Below, in pieces: positions 16,091 to 24,132 of a DNA stretch of 55,373 nucleotides; within the stretch, counting starts at the first letter, position 1, and the number at the start of each line of letters is the position of its first letter. The notes beneath the pieces are model-generated. The model ran no database searches and was not told where the DNA came from. It worked only from the letters and a program-made list of their open reading frames with translations. The stretch lies in NCBI RefSeq assembly GCF_014191725.1, contig NZ_JACHWZ010000030.1:1-55373 (forward strand), written 5' to 3'. Source of the DNA: Microbulbifer rhizosphaerae (GTDB lineage: Bacteria > Pseudomonadota > Gammaproteobacteria > Pseudomonadales > Cellvibrionaceae). The translations under genes were made by a program, and so were the position numbers.

Positions 16091-16576
16091 ATGGCCTATT
16101 TACTTGACGCCATCGACAAGAAGATCCTGGAAATTTTGCAACAGGACGCCACCATCCCCAATATCGAACTGGCGGAGAAAGTCTGCCTCTCTCCCTCCCC
16201 CTGCTCCCGCCGGGTGAAAAACCTGCACGAACAGGGTTTTATCAAGCGCGCGGTCACCCTGCTGGAACCGGAAAAGGTCGGCCTGCCGGTGAGCGTATTT
16301 ATCCAGGTCACCCTGAACCACCAGGTTAAGAAGGAACTGCAGGACTTCGAGAAAACCATCGGCCAGTGGCCGGAGGTGATGGAGTGCTACCTGATGACCG
16401 GCGACTTCGACTACCTGCTGCGGGTGGTAGTGCCGAATCTGCAGGCGTACCAGGAATTCCTGGATAAAAAACTCACTGAACTGCCCGGCATCGACCATAT
16501 CAAGAGCAGCTTTTCCCTCAAGCAGGTGCGCTACCGCACTGAGCTGCCGCTGGAGCAGTTGCTGGAACGGGGCTGA
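16091..16576 (+). CDS. Lrp/AsnC family transcriptional regulator
   Basis: A 161-residue Lrp-type regulator with an N-terminal helix-turn-helix ('IDKKILEILQQDATIPN' to 'CLSPSPCSRRVKNLHEQG') and a C-terminal RAM domain ('GLPVSVFIQVTL', 'MTGDFDYLLRVVV'). The ATG at 16091 follows GGAAAGG. Divergence from the fused indolepyruvate oxidoreductase suggests it senses an amino acid or 2-oxoacid and controls that gene. It resembles the PutR-like protein at 2491-3000 in layout but differs in sequence. Its TGA abuts the converging DUF2905 stop with no spacer. Confidence 0.88.
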   Translation: MAYLLDAIDKKILEILQQDATIPNIELAEKVCLSPSPCSRRVKNLHEQGFIKRAVTLLEPEKVGLPVSVFIQVTLNHQVKKELQDFEKTIGQWPEVMECYLMTGDFDYLLRVVVPNLQAYQEFLDKKLTELPGIDHIKSSFSLKQVRYRTELPLEQLLERG

Positions 16577-16783
16577 TCAGCGGCGGAAAAGACTGACAAT
16601 CACGCTGAGTACAATACTCAGAATGATCATCAAGGTAATGGGAATAAACACCTTGCTGCGCGGGGATTCGATACGGATATCGCAGGGCAGCCGACCAAAC
16701 CAGTTGAACAGCCATGGGGCGTAGTGCAGCAATACGCCCGCGGCGATCAGCAGACAGCCCGCCAGAATCATCCATTTGGCCAT
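16577..16783 (-). CDS. DUF2905 small membrane protein
   Basis: A 68-residue inner-membrane protein with two hydrophobic helices ('MILAGCLLIAAGVLLHYAPW' and 'PITLMIILSIVLSVIVSLF') separated by 'FGRLPCDIRIES', the DUF2905 family signature (usually GRLPGDI). Size matches the family. Function is unknown. It is convergent with the Lrp-type regulator. Confidence 0.88.
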   Translation of the reverse strand: MAKWMILAGCLLIAAGVLLHYAPWLFNWFGRLPCDIRIESPRSKVFIPITLMIILSIVLSVIVSLFRR

Positions 16784-16817
16784 TATTCAGCCTCTCTCCA
16801 GCGATCTTTTTCCTTAT

Positions 16818-16984
16818 TGTAGGAGCCTGCTCGCAGGCGAATGGCGGTGGTTTTGAACCAGCTGATGTTCAAGCAGCCGTCCATGGAGCTGATGCCGGCC
16901 CGGCCATCCATGGCCGGTCGAAAAACTACGCAACGAGCATGCTCGTTACACGCGCAGTTTTGCCCTGCAAGCTGGCTCCTACAA
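16818..16984. repeat. Inverted REP pair with internal hairpins
   Basis: TGTAGGAGCCTGCTCGCAGG near 16818 and the inverted CCCTGCAAGCTGGCTCCTACA ending near 16984 bracket shorter palindromes, including GGCCATCCATGGCC (about 16901-16914) and ACGAGCATGCTCGT (about 16933-16946). This is a typical mosaic of palindromic units. No gene is seen in the gap between DUF2905 and the M3 peptidase. Confidence 0.7.
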
Positions 16985-17018
16985 AAAAAGCCGCGGGCAT
17001 TTGCGCCGCGGCTTTTTG
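16985..17018. terminator. Bidirectional Rho-independent terminator
   Basis: AAAAAGCCGCGG and CCGCGGCTTTTT form a strong GC stem flanked by A and T runs, so it can stop transcription in both directions. It lies 20 bases after the M3 peptidase stop (17038), which it most likely terminates. Confidence 0.85.
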
Positions 17019-17037
17019 TTGGGCCGGAAAATAAACC

Positions 17038-19248
17038 TTAATTTTTGCTGGCTACCGTTCCCGATTTCTCGCCGGGAACCGGAAAACCCCAATCGCGCAT
17101 CAGCGCCTCGATCTTCGCATCCCGTCCGCGGAAGGCGCGGTAGGCTTCCGCCGGGTCCAGGGCGTTGCGCGGGGCAAAGAGATACTTCACCAGCTTGCCG
17201 GCCACTTCCTTGTCGTAGAAACCGCCGTCCGCCTCGGCAAAGGCTTCCGCCGCATCGGAGGTCAGCACGTCCGCCCACAGGTAGCCGTAGTAACCGGCGG
17301 AGTAACCCTCGCCGGAAAAGATATGGCCGAAGTGCGGGGTGCGGTGACGCATTACCAGCTCTTTGGGCATGCCCAGTGCCTCCAGGGTCTCGCGCTCGAA
17401 CGCATCCGGATCTATTTCCTTGGGATCGACGGTGTGGAATTTCATATCCACCAGCGCGGAGGCCAGGTATTCGGTAGTCGCGAAGCCCTGGTTGAAGGTG
17501 GCGGCCTTCTTGATCTTGGCCACCAGTTCATCGGGAATCGACTCACCGATCTTGTAGTGCACCAAGTAGTTGTCGATCACCGCATCGGTGGCCAACCAAC
17601 GCTCAAGCAACTGGGACTGGAATTCGGTGTAGTCCCGCACACCGCTGTTCAGGGTCGGGTAACTCACGTTGGAGGCGAGGAAATGCAGTGCGTGGCCGAA
17701 CTCGTGAAAGAAGGTCTCGGCATCGTCCCAGCTCACCAGTACCGGCTCACCCGGGGCTCCCTTGATAAAGTTGGAGTTGTTGGAGGCCAGTACCGTCTCC
17801 CTGCCATTGAAAGTGGTGTGGTCGCGATACATGGTGGCCCAGGCGCCGGAGCGCTTGCCGGAGCGGGCAAAGGGGTCCAGGTACCATAGGCCGATATGCT
17901 CGCCGCTGGCCTTGTCCTTCACCTCCCAGACCTTCACGTCCTGATGGAAGACCGGAACCGTGCCTTCCTTCACCGGGGTAAAGCTGAACTCGAACAACTC
18001 ACCGGCAACGTAGAACATCGCCTCGCGCAGCTTGTCCAGTTGCAGGTACTGCTTTACCTCATCGGAATCCAGGTCGTACTTGGCCTTGCGCACCTTTTCC
18101 GCGTAGTAGCGATAGTCCCAGGGCGCGATAGCGATGTCCGCACCCTCGGCGTCCGCCACCGCCTGCATGTCCGCTACTTCTTCTTTAACCCGGGCAACCG
18201 CCGCCGGCCACACAGCCTTCATCAGCTCCATTGCGCGTTCGGGGGTCTTGGCCATGCGATTCTGCAGGCGCCACTGGGCATAGTTGTCAAAACCCAGCAG
18301 GCCGACGCGCTCGTCGCGCAGTTGCAGTATCTCGGCGATGATGGCGTTGTTGTCATGCCCGTCGCCGTTGTCCCCCCGGTTGTAGTAGTTATTCCACACC
18401 TTCTCGCGCAATTCCCGGTTGTCGGAGTATGTGAGAAAGGGGTCCATGGAAGAGCGGGTATTGGTGATTGCGTATTTGCCCTTGTTGCCCTTCTCCTCCG
18501 CGAGCGCCGCAGCCGCCGCCACGAAAGATTCCGGCAGTCCGCTCAACTGGTCCTTGTCCAGGAAGAGATCGTAGCCCTCTTCATCCGCCAGCACATTATT
18601 GGAAAACCGGGTATGCAGCTCCGCGAGACGTTGGTTGATCTCCCCGTAACGCTTTTTGGCCTCGCCGGTGAGGGTCGCGCCGTTGGTGGCAAACTTGTCG
18701 TAGATGAGCTCCACCACGCGCCGTTGCTCGGCATTCAGGTCGGATTCGCTGCGCTGGTCATAAACGGCCTTGATCCGCTGGAACAGCGTGTCGTTCTGGA
18801 TAATCCGGGATTCGAAGTCCGCCAGCTTCGGCGCCATCTCCTGCTGGATGACGCGAAACTCCGGGGAAGATATATTGGCACTCCAAATGCCGTAGTAGGC
18901 AAAGACCCGGTCCAGTTCACCGCCGCTGCGTTCCAGCGCCTCGATGGTATTGGAAAAAGTCGGCGCCTCGGGATTGGCGGCGATCGCATCTATCTCCACC
19001 AAGTTCTTGCTCATGGCGGCTTCCAGGGCCGGTTTCAGGTCCGCGACCTCCATCTTGTCGAAGGCCGGCACACCACCGTAAGGGCCGGTCCACTCGGCCA
19101 ACAGCGGATTCCTGTTCTCCAGGGCCGCGCTTGCGGCTTCGCTCTCAGAAGCGGGGTCTTGTGCCGGCCGGCTCTGCTGGTCCTCTTTGTCGCAACCGGC
19201 GGCGGTCAGCGCGGCGGCTATAGACAGCGCGATCAGTGTCTGGCGCAT
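17038..19248 (-). CDS. M3 family metallopeptidase lipoprotein (Dcp-like)
   Basis: A 736-residue zinc oligopeptidase of family M3, close to peptidyl-dipeptidase Dcp. The N-terminus 'MRQTLIALSIAAALTAAGC' is a lipoprotein signal, so the enzyme should be anchored in the envelope rather than cytoplasmic as E. coli Dcp is. The zinc motif 'FHEFGHALHFL' lies near residue 515, with the third ligand and 'SGEGYSAGYYGYLWAD' downstream. The ATG at 19248 has AGGAG seven bases upstream. It probably trims short peptides in the periplasm. A terminator follows directly. It stands alone on its strand. Confidence 0.93.
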   Translation of the reverse strand: MRQTLIALSIAAALTAAGCDKEDQQSRPAQDPASESEAASAALENRNPLLAEWTGPYGGVPAFDKMEVADLKPALEAAMSKNLVEIDAIAANPEAPTFSNTIEALERSGGELDRVFAYYGIWSANISSPEFRVIQQEMAPKLADFESRIIQNDTLFQRIKAVYDQRSESDLNAEQRRVVELIYDKFATNGATLTGEAKKRYGEINQRLAELHTRFSNNVLADEEGYDLFLDKDQLSGLPESFVAAAAALAEEKGNKGKYAITNTRSSMDPFLTYSDNRELREKVWNNYYNRGDNGDGHDNNAIIAEILQLRDERVGLLGFDNYAQWRLQNRMAKTPERAMELMKAVWPAAVARVKEEVADMQAVADAEGADIAIAPWDYRYYAEKVRKAKYDLDSDEVKQYLQLDKLREAMFYVAGELFEFSFTPVKEGTVPVFHQDVKVWEVKDKASGEHIGLWYLDPFARSGKRSGAWATMYRDHTTFNGRETVLASNNSNFIKGAPGEPVLVSWDDAETFFHEFGHALHFLASNVSYPTLNSGVRDYTEFQSQLLERWLATDAVIDNYLVHYKIGESIPDELVAKIKKAATFNQGFATTEYLASALVDMKFHTVDPKEIDPDAFERETLEALGMPKELVMRHRTPHFGHIFSGEGYSAGYYGYLWADVLTSDAAEAFAEADGGFYDKEVAGKLVKYLFAPRNALDPAEAYRAFRGRDAKIEALMRDWGFPVPGEKSGTVASKN

Positions 19249-19676
19249 GGGTTTTCTCCTGTGGTACTGCTTTTCTTTAGTTTTTAATCGCCCGAGTCTA
19301 ACGCTTTTCACCCTGCAGCTGCCATTCAACGGCGCGCCGTCTGTGGCCCAGGGCGACAGTTAGAAAGATTTCCGCGACAAACCCCCTGTTCTGGCCAACT
19401 TAGTGCTTGAGATAGATCTTTCAAAGAGTTGTTTATAAGCTGATAACGACTTTTTAAGTGTGTTCTTTTAAATTCTGTATTTGCTGGCCGATACGCTGGG
19501 TGGATTGGCGATTGGTCAGGAACGCCGCTGGCACCGGAACAGACCGGATTTCGGATGGTGAGATGGCCGGAAATGGAGGCGGAGGTAATGCGTCGGAGTG
19601 TTCGGAGATGCCTGGGCCAACACAATATTCGCCCAGGCGCCGACCGCTCTCGACAGAGGCTTCAGTGCCCCGCTGA
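19249..19676. other. Intergenic gap with no recognised gene
   Basis: These 428 bases between the M3 peptidase start and the GST stop include an AT-rich stretch at about 19400-19470, which may hold the peptidase promoter. Short open frames here have no family resemblance that I can see, no convincing ribosome site and no hairpin resembling a known RNA. Confidence 0.4.
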
Positions 19677-20357
19677 CTACTGGCGGAGATCTTCGAGGAT
19701 GGCGCCGGCGCGCAGCAGCTCCTCCTCGTGATCGGCCTCGCGCCAGGGCTCCTGCAACGCCTCGGCGATCCACGCCTGCATGACCGGCAGTTGCAGCAGT
19801 CGCTCGGCGTAGGCGGCCGCGGTTTCGCTCAGTGGCAGGGAAAAATTCTTTGCGCGGATGGCCACGGGGGCAAAGAAGGCGTCCACTGCAGTGAATTCCT
19901 CTCCGGCCAGATAGGGCCCGCCAAAGCGCCGCAACCCTTCGCACCAGAGTTCGTCGATGCGACCGATATCCTTTTGCAGTTTCGCGGGAATTTCCGCGAG
20001 CTGCACGCGTACACCGCAATTCATGGAGCAGATATCCCGCAGAGCGCCAAAACCCGCGTGCATCTCTGCCGCTGCGCAGCGCGCCCAGGCGCGGGCGTCT
20101 TTCTCCGAGGGCCAGACCTGCGGGTGCACCTCCGCCAGGTATTCGACGATCGCCAGGGATTCCCAGACGGTTGTATCTCCGTCCACCAGGCAAGGCACCA
20201 GGCCGTTGGGAGCGAAGCGGCGGTACTTTTCCCAGCTGCCACCTTTTTCGAGAGTGACCAGTTCCTCAGCGAATGGAATATCCAGCTGGCGCAGCAGCAG
20301 CCAGGGGCGCAGGGACCAGGAGGAGTAGTTTTTGTTGGCGATAAACAGTTGGTACAT
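19677..20357 (-). CDS. Glutathione S-transferase family protein
   Basis: A 226-residue cytosolic GST-like protein. The N-terminal thioredoxin fold is visible in 'MYQLFIANKNYSSWSLRPWL' and 'FAPNGLVPCLVDGDTTVWES' (cis-Pro and glutathione-binding Glu-Ser). A helical C-terminal domain follows. The 'NYSSWSLRPWLLLR' start resembles the bacterial YibF/YfcF-like group rather than the zeta class found in maiA of this window. Start chosen at 20357, with GGGGGTG upstream. Substrate unknown; it is separated from aroG by a large inverted repeat. Confidence 0.88.
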   Translation of the reverse strand: MYQLFIANKNYSSWSLRPWLLLRQLDIPFAEELVTLEKGGSWEKYRRFAPNGLVPCLVDGDTTVWESLAIVEYLAEVHPQVWPSEKDARAWARCAAAEMHAGFGALRDICSMNCGVRVQLAEIPAKLQKDIGRIDELWCEGLRRFGGPYLAGEEFTAVDAFFAPVAIRAKNFSLPLSETAAAYAERLLQLPVMQAWIAEALQEPWREADHEEELLRAGAILEDLRQ

Positions 20358-20420
20358 GGGCACCCCCAAAGTTGAGCCAGAAATGAAAACGCCAGACCGA
20401 ACACTACAAACTTTTCGGCT

Positions 20421-20518
20421 GGCTCGATGCGAGCCCCCATCGCGGATGGCCACCCGGGAAATATTTACCGATCAGGTTTTTTCCCGGGTGGCCATCCGCG
20501 GTGGGGCCCATCGGAGCC
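20421..20518. repeat. Large inverted repeat between aroG and gst
   Basis: The left arm (20421-20460) and right arm (20481-20518) pair almost fully. The innermost 20 bases (CGCGGATGGCCACCCGGGAA and complement) are perfect, around a 20-base AT-rich loop holding ATATTTACCG. It lies between the aroG stop and the gst start and may limit read-through. A second palindrome (about 20558-20600, GGAGCTGGAGCTCC) sits next to the aroG stop. Confidence 0.75.
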
Positions 20519-20613
20519 ACCGACTAGCAGCATCCCGGTAACCGTCAATCTACTGTCGCCCCTGCGGGGCGATTGCGGAGCTGGAGCTCCGCGCTCCCGG
20601 GCGGTCCCGAAAT

Positions 20614-21978
20614 TTATGTGCGGCCGTCGCGCAGCCACTCGGCTACGCAGAAGGCCAGTTCCAGTACCTGGTCCGCATTCAGGCGCGGATCGCACTGGGT
20701 GCGGTAGCAGGTGGCCAGGTCCGCCTCGGAAATCTTCCAGGCGCCGCCGGTGCACTCGGTGACATGCTGGCCGGTCATTTCAAGATGAATGCCGCCGGGA
20801 TGGGTTCCTTCGGAGCGGTGCACGGCGAAGAAATCGCGGATCTCCCGCAGTATCTTGTCGAAGTCGCGGGTCTTGTAACCGCTGCTGGCCTTAACGGTAT
20901 TGCCGTGCATGGGATCGGTGCTCCACACCACCGAGCGCCCTTCCCTCTTCACCGCGCGCACCAGTGTCGGCAGCTTTTCACCCAGGGTATCGGCGCCCAT
21001 CCGGGTGATCAGTGTCAGGCGGCCGGGCTCATTATTGGGGTTGAGCCTGTCGATCAGGTGCAGCAATTCATCGCCGCTCATGCCCGGTCCCACTTTGACT
21101 CCGATGGGGTTCCACACGCCGGAAAGAAACTCCACATGGGCTCCGTCCAACTGGCGGGTGCGTTCGCCGATCCACAGCATATGTGCCGAGCAGTCGTACC
21201 ATTTGCCGGTGAGGCTGTCGGTGCGGGTCAGTGCCTGTTCGTAGTTGAGCAGCAGCGCTTCGTGGGAGGTGTAGAGCACCGTTTCCCGGATGGCCGGGGT
21301 GTTTTCCGAAGTTACCCCGCACACCGCCATAAACTCCAGCGCCTCCTGCAGCCGCTCCGCCAACTGCGCGTACTTTTCCCGCTGGGGATTGTTTTCCAGG
21401 TAACTCAGATTCCAACCGTGCACCTGGTGCAGGTCGGCGAGGCCGCCCTGGGCGAAAGCGCGCAGTAGATTGAGGGTGGCTGCGGACTGGTTATAGGCGG
21501 TGAGCATCCGCTGCGGGTCTGGCCGGCGCGCCTGCCCGGTGAATTCGATACCGTTGACAATATCGCCGCGGTAGCTGGGCAGCTCCACACCGTCGACGGT
21601 TTCCATATCCGAGGAGCGCGGCTTGGCGTACTGGCCAGCCATGCGCGCCACCTTCACCACCGGCAGGTTGCCGGCGAAGGTGAGCACCACCGCCATCTGC
21701 AACAGCACCTTGAAGGTATCGCGGATACGGTTGGCATTGAAGTCGGCAAAGGATTCGGCGCAATCGCCACCCTGTAGCAGGAAGGCATTGCCCTCCGCCA
21801 CCTGCGCCAATTGCCGACGCAGTTCCCGGGCCTCGGCGGCGAATACAAGCGGCGGGTAGCCGGCCAGCTGGCGATCGACCTCGGCGACCTGGTCGGGGGA
21901 TTCATAGTTGGGTTGCTGGCGGGCGGTGAAGTTGCGCCAGCTCTGTGGGGTCCAGGGTTGGGTTGAAGAATTGGACAC
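20614..21978 (-). CDS. aroG: Class II 3-deoxy-7-phosphoheptulonate synthase
   Basis: A 454-residue plant-type (class II) DAHP synthase, which condenses phosphoenolpyruvate and erythrose-4-phosphate as the first step of the shikimate pathway. Family marks are 'FLLQGGDCAESFADF' (near 92), 'AGQYAKPRSS', 'SHEALLLNYEQALTR' and 'GVKVGPGMSGDELL', with 'THPGGIHLEMTGQHVTEC' near the C-terminus. The start is GTG, with GGGAG seven bases upstream. An aromatic aminotransferase follows it upstream on the same strand, and the tyrosine-degradation operon lies beyond. Confidence 0.95.
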   Translation of the reverse strand: MSNSSTQPWTPQSWRNFTARQQPNYESPDQVAEVDRQLAGYPPLVFAAEARELRRQLAQVAEGNAFLLQGGDCAESFADFNANRIRDTFKVLLQMAVVLTFAGNLPVVKVARMAGQYAKPRSSDMETVDGVELPSYRGDIVNGIEFTGQARRPDPQRMLTAYNQSAATLNLLRAFAQGGLADLHQVHGWNLSYLENNPQREKYAQLAERLQEALEFMAVCGVTSENTPAIRETVLYTSHEALLLNYEQALTRTDSLTGKWYDCSAHMLWIGERTRQLDGAHVEFLSGVWNPIGVKVGPGMSGDELLHLIDRLNPNNEPGRLTLITRMGADTLGEKLPTLVRAVKREGRSVVWSTDPMHGNTVKASSGYKTRDFDKILREIRDFFAVHRSEGTHPGGIHLEMTGQHVTECTGGAWKISEADLATCYRTQCDPRLNADQVLELAFCVAEWLRDGRT

Positions 21979-22003
21979 GGTGGCTCCCTGTGGAAAGTCC
22001 GTT

Positions 22004-22112
22004 GATTCGCGCCATCCATGGCGCTCACCCTTCGGGCGCCTCCGGCGCCCAAATTTGTTCCAGACAAATTTGTCGCGGCCATGGGCGGATGGCCGCCCCG
22101 CCGCTCCTACAA
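22004..22112. repeat. Multi-hairpin repeat plus REP end
   Basis: A run of consecutive palindromes (CGCCATCCATGGCG, CGCCCAAATTTG, CAAATTTGTTCCAGACAAATTT) matches about 11999-12068 in order and spacing, with scattered differences. It ends in a REP-like GCCGCTCCTACA at about 22101-22112. A hairpin made from GGAGCTGGAGC and AGCTCCGCGGTCCCGG follows up to the aminotransferase stop. The region separates aroG from the aminotransferase gene. Confidence 0.7.
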
Positions 22113-22187
22113 TTGGCGGGCCTGCGGCCCGTGATGCGGAGCTGGAGCCTTCAACGCTCTACGGCAAACAGCTCCGCGGTCCCGGGT

Positions 22188-23378
22188 TCAGAGTATGCTG
22201 GCCACGGCCTTGCAGAAATACTCCATATTGCCCTGGCTCAGCCCGGCGATGCTGATTCGGCTGGAGTCCACCATATAGATGGAGTATTCCCGCTGCAGGC
22301 GCTGGACCTGCTCCGGGGTGATGCCCAGGAAAGAAAACATACCGTTCTGGCGCTGAATAAAGCTGAAATCGCCGGCGGCGCCGGCCGCATCCAGGTTTTC
22401 CACCAGGCCGGCGCGCAGACCGTTGATGCGCTCGCGCATCTCCTCCAGCTCTGCCTCCCAGTTGGCCCGCAGGCCGGCGTCGGTGAGAATGGACTCAACG
22501 ATCGCCGCACCGTGGGAGGGAGGCATGGAATAGTTGCCGCGCACCACATTGAGCATCTGGCTCTGGCCCTTGTCAGCGGCAGCGGTATCGTTATAGATCA
22601 CCATCGCCAGGCCCACGCGTTCGCGGTAGAGACCGAAATTTTTTGAGCAGGACGCGGCCACCAGCATTTCCGGCACCGATTCCGCCATCAGGCGCAGGCC
22701 CCAGGCGTCGTCGTCCAGGCTTTCGCCAAAGCCCTGATAGGCCATGTCGACAAACGGCGTGAAGCCCTGCTTCTGTGCCATCTCCGCGAGCAGTTGCCAC
22801 TGTTCGCGGTTCAGGTCCGCGCCGCAGGGGTTGTGGCAACACGCGTGGAACAGCACCAGATCGCCCTCGCCCACATTCTTCAGGGTCTCCACCATCGCGT
22901 CGAACCGCAGGCTGCTGGTGGCGCGGTCGTAGTAGGGGTAGCTCTCGATCTTCAGGCCGGCGTTGCCCAGCAGGGGCACATGGTTGGCCCATGTGGGATC
23001 ACTCACCCAGATGGTGGCACCGGACTTGGCGCGGTTGGTGAACTCCGCCAGCACACGAAGCGCGCCACAGCCACCGGGGGTCTGCGCGGAACGCACGCGG
23101 TTGGCGAGCAGTGCCGGATGTTCGGCCCCCAGGACCAATTCCTGCATGGCGCTGTTGAAACCCGGGGTGCCGGCGGGGCCGATATAGGCCTTGGTTTCCT
23201 CGCTCTGCAGGAGTCGGGTCTCCGCTTCCTTGACCGCCTGCAGCACCGGTGTGTGCCCCGACTCGTCCTTGTACACCCCCACGCCCAGGTCGATCTTGTC
23301 GGGATTGTCGTCGGCGCGGTAGCTTGCCAGCAGGCCCAGGATCGGATCAGGCGGCAGACTGCTCATATGCTCAAACAT
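22188..23378 (-). CDS. Aromatic/aspartate aminotransferase (class I, fold I)
   Basis: A 396-residue PLP enzyme of the TyrB/AspC subgroup: 'IDLGVGVYKDESGHTPVLQ', 'YIGPAGTPGF', 'LFHACCHNPCGADL', the PLP lysine in 'SCSKNFGLYRERVG' (near 245) and the substrate arginine in 'SRISIAGLS' near the C-terminus. It transaminates aspartate, tyrosine or phenylalanine with 2-oxoglutarate. Placed between aroG and the hpd operon it plausibly interconverts tyrosine and 4-hydroxyphenylpyruvate, feeding both. The ATG has AGGAG eight bases upstream. Confidence 0.92.
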   Translation of the reverse strand: MFEHMSSLPPDPILGLLASYRADDNPDKIDLGVGVYKDESGHTPVLQAVKEAETRLLQSEETKAYIGPAGTPGFNSAMQELVLGAEHPALLANRVRSAQTPGGCGALRVLAEFTNRAKSGATIWVSDPTWANHVPLLGNAGLKIESYPYYDRATSSLRFDAMVETLKNVGEGDLVLFHACCHNPCGADLNREQWQLLAEMAQKQGFTPFVDMAYQGFGESLDDDAWGLRLMAESVPEMLVAASCSKNFGLYRERVGLAMVIYNDTAAADKGQSQMLNVVRGNYSMPPSHGAAIVESILTDAGLRANWEAELEEMRERINGLRAGLVENLDAAGAAGDFSFIQRQNGMFSFLGITPEQVQRLQREYSIYMVDSSRISIAGLSQGNMEYFCKAVASIL

Positions 23379-23403
23379 GCGGAAACTCCTGCGATTTTTT
23401 CTC

Positions 23404-23901
23404 TCAATCCATCAAACCGCTCTCGGCCCAGGCCTGAGCACGGTCCATCAGTTTTTCAATAATGCTGTCCAACTGCCGACGCTCTTCGTCGGTGAGCGAA
23501 GCCATCAGGTCGCGCTCGTACCGCTGCGCCAGCGGAACTATGCGCTCGTACACCTCCCGCCCCAGTTCGGACAGGTTCAGCACCTGGCGACGGCGGTCCG
23601 CCGGGTCCTCGCTGCGGGTGATGTAATCGTTTTTCAGTAGTGAGGACACCGCGCGGCTGATGGCTACCTTGTCCATAGCGGTCTGCTCCACCAACTCGGC
23701 GGCGGACAGGTCCGGGAAACGCCCCAATATCGCCATCACCCGCCAGGCGGGAATGGTCAGGTCGAAACGGGCACCATAAGCTTGGGCTATCGCATTGCTC
23801 ACCCGGTTGGAAAGCACCGACAGGCGATAAGGCAGAAACTTCTCCAGGTGCAGATCGTCAGGCCCTGCCGCCTCCTGCGGGCCCCGGTTTTCGGTTGTCA
23901 T
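23404..23901 (-). CDS. MarR family regulator, probable HpdR/HmgR-like repressor
   Basis: A 165-residue MarR protein with a winged helix ('SAAELVEQTAMDKVAISRAV' recognition region, then 'DPADRRRQVLNLSELG' wing). Divergence from hpd-hmgA-fah-maiA makes it the likely repressor of tyrosine degradation, responding to an aromatic intermediate; this is inference from position. I use the ATG at 23901; an upstream in-frame start would place the probable operator inside the gene. The aminotransferase begins 25 bases downstream on the same strand, so the two may be co-transcribed. Confidence 0.88.
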   Translation of the reverse strand: MTTENRGPQEAAGPDDLHLEKFLPYRLSVLSNRVSNAIAQAYGARFDLTIPAWRVMAILGRFPDLSAAELVEQTAMDKVAISRAVSSLLKNDYITRSEDPADRRRQVLNLSELGREVYERIVPLAQRYERDLMASLTDEERRQLDSIIEKLMDRAQAWAESGLMD

Positions 23902-23949
23902 CTCTCTGGTTACCTGCTTTGCGCGGGGGGATATTTGAATCAGGCTATA

Positions 23950-23982
23950 AATGTAACTAACATTAGTTTCAATTGTAACCAC
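23950..23982. promoter_or_regulatory. Candidate MarR operator between marR and hpd
   Basis: An AT-rich, nearly symmetric patch in a GC-rich surrounding: AACTAACATTAGTT (23956-23969) followed by CAATTG (23970-23975), bracketed by TGTAAC copies. It lies in the divergent marR/hpd space, where a MarR dimer would be expected to bind. No biochemical support; half-site definition is uncertain. Confidence 0.4.
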
Positions 23983-24132
23983 TACCGCCGGAAATTTTCC
24001 GGTGAAGCCCGGCCCCCAATGGCACAGGAAATTGGCCGCGCATTATACGGCTTTGCACGCCATTTTTGGTATCCAAAACCCGTCGCGACGCAAAATATTT
24101 GCGCAGTGGGACAGAGATATGAGGCACCCGTG

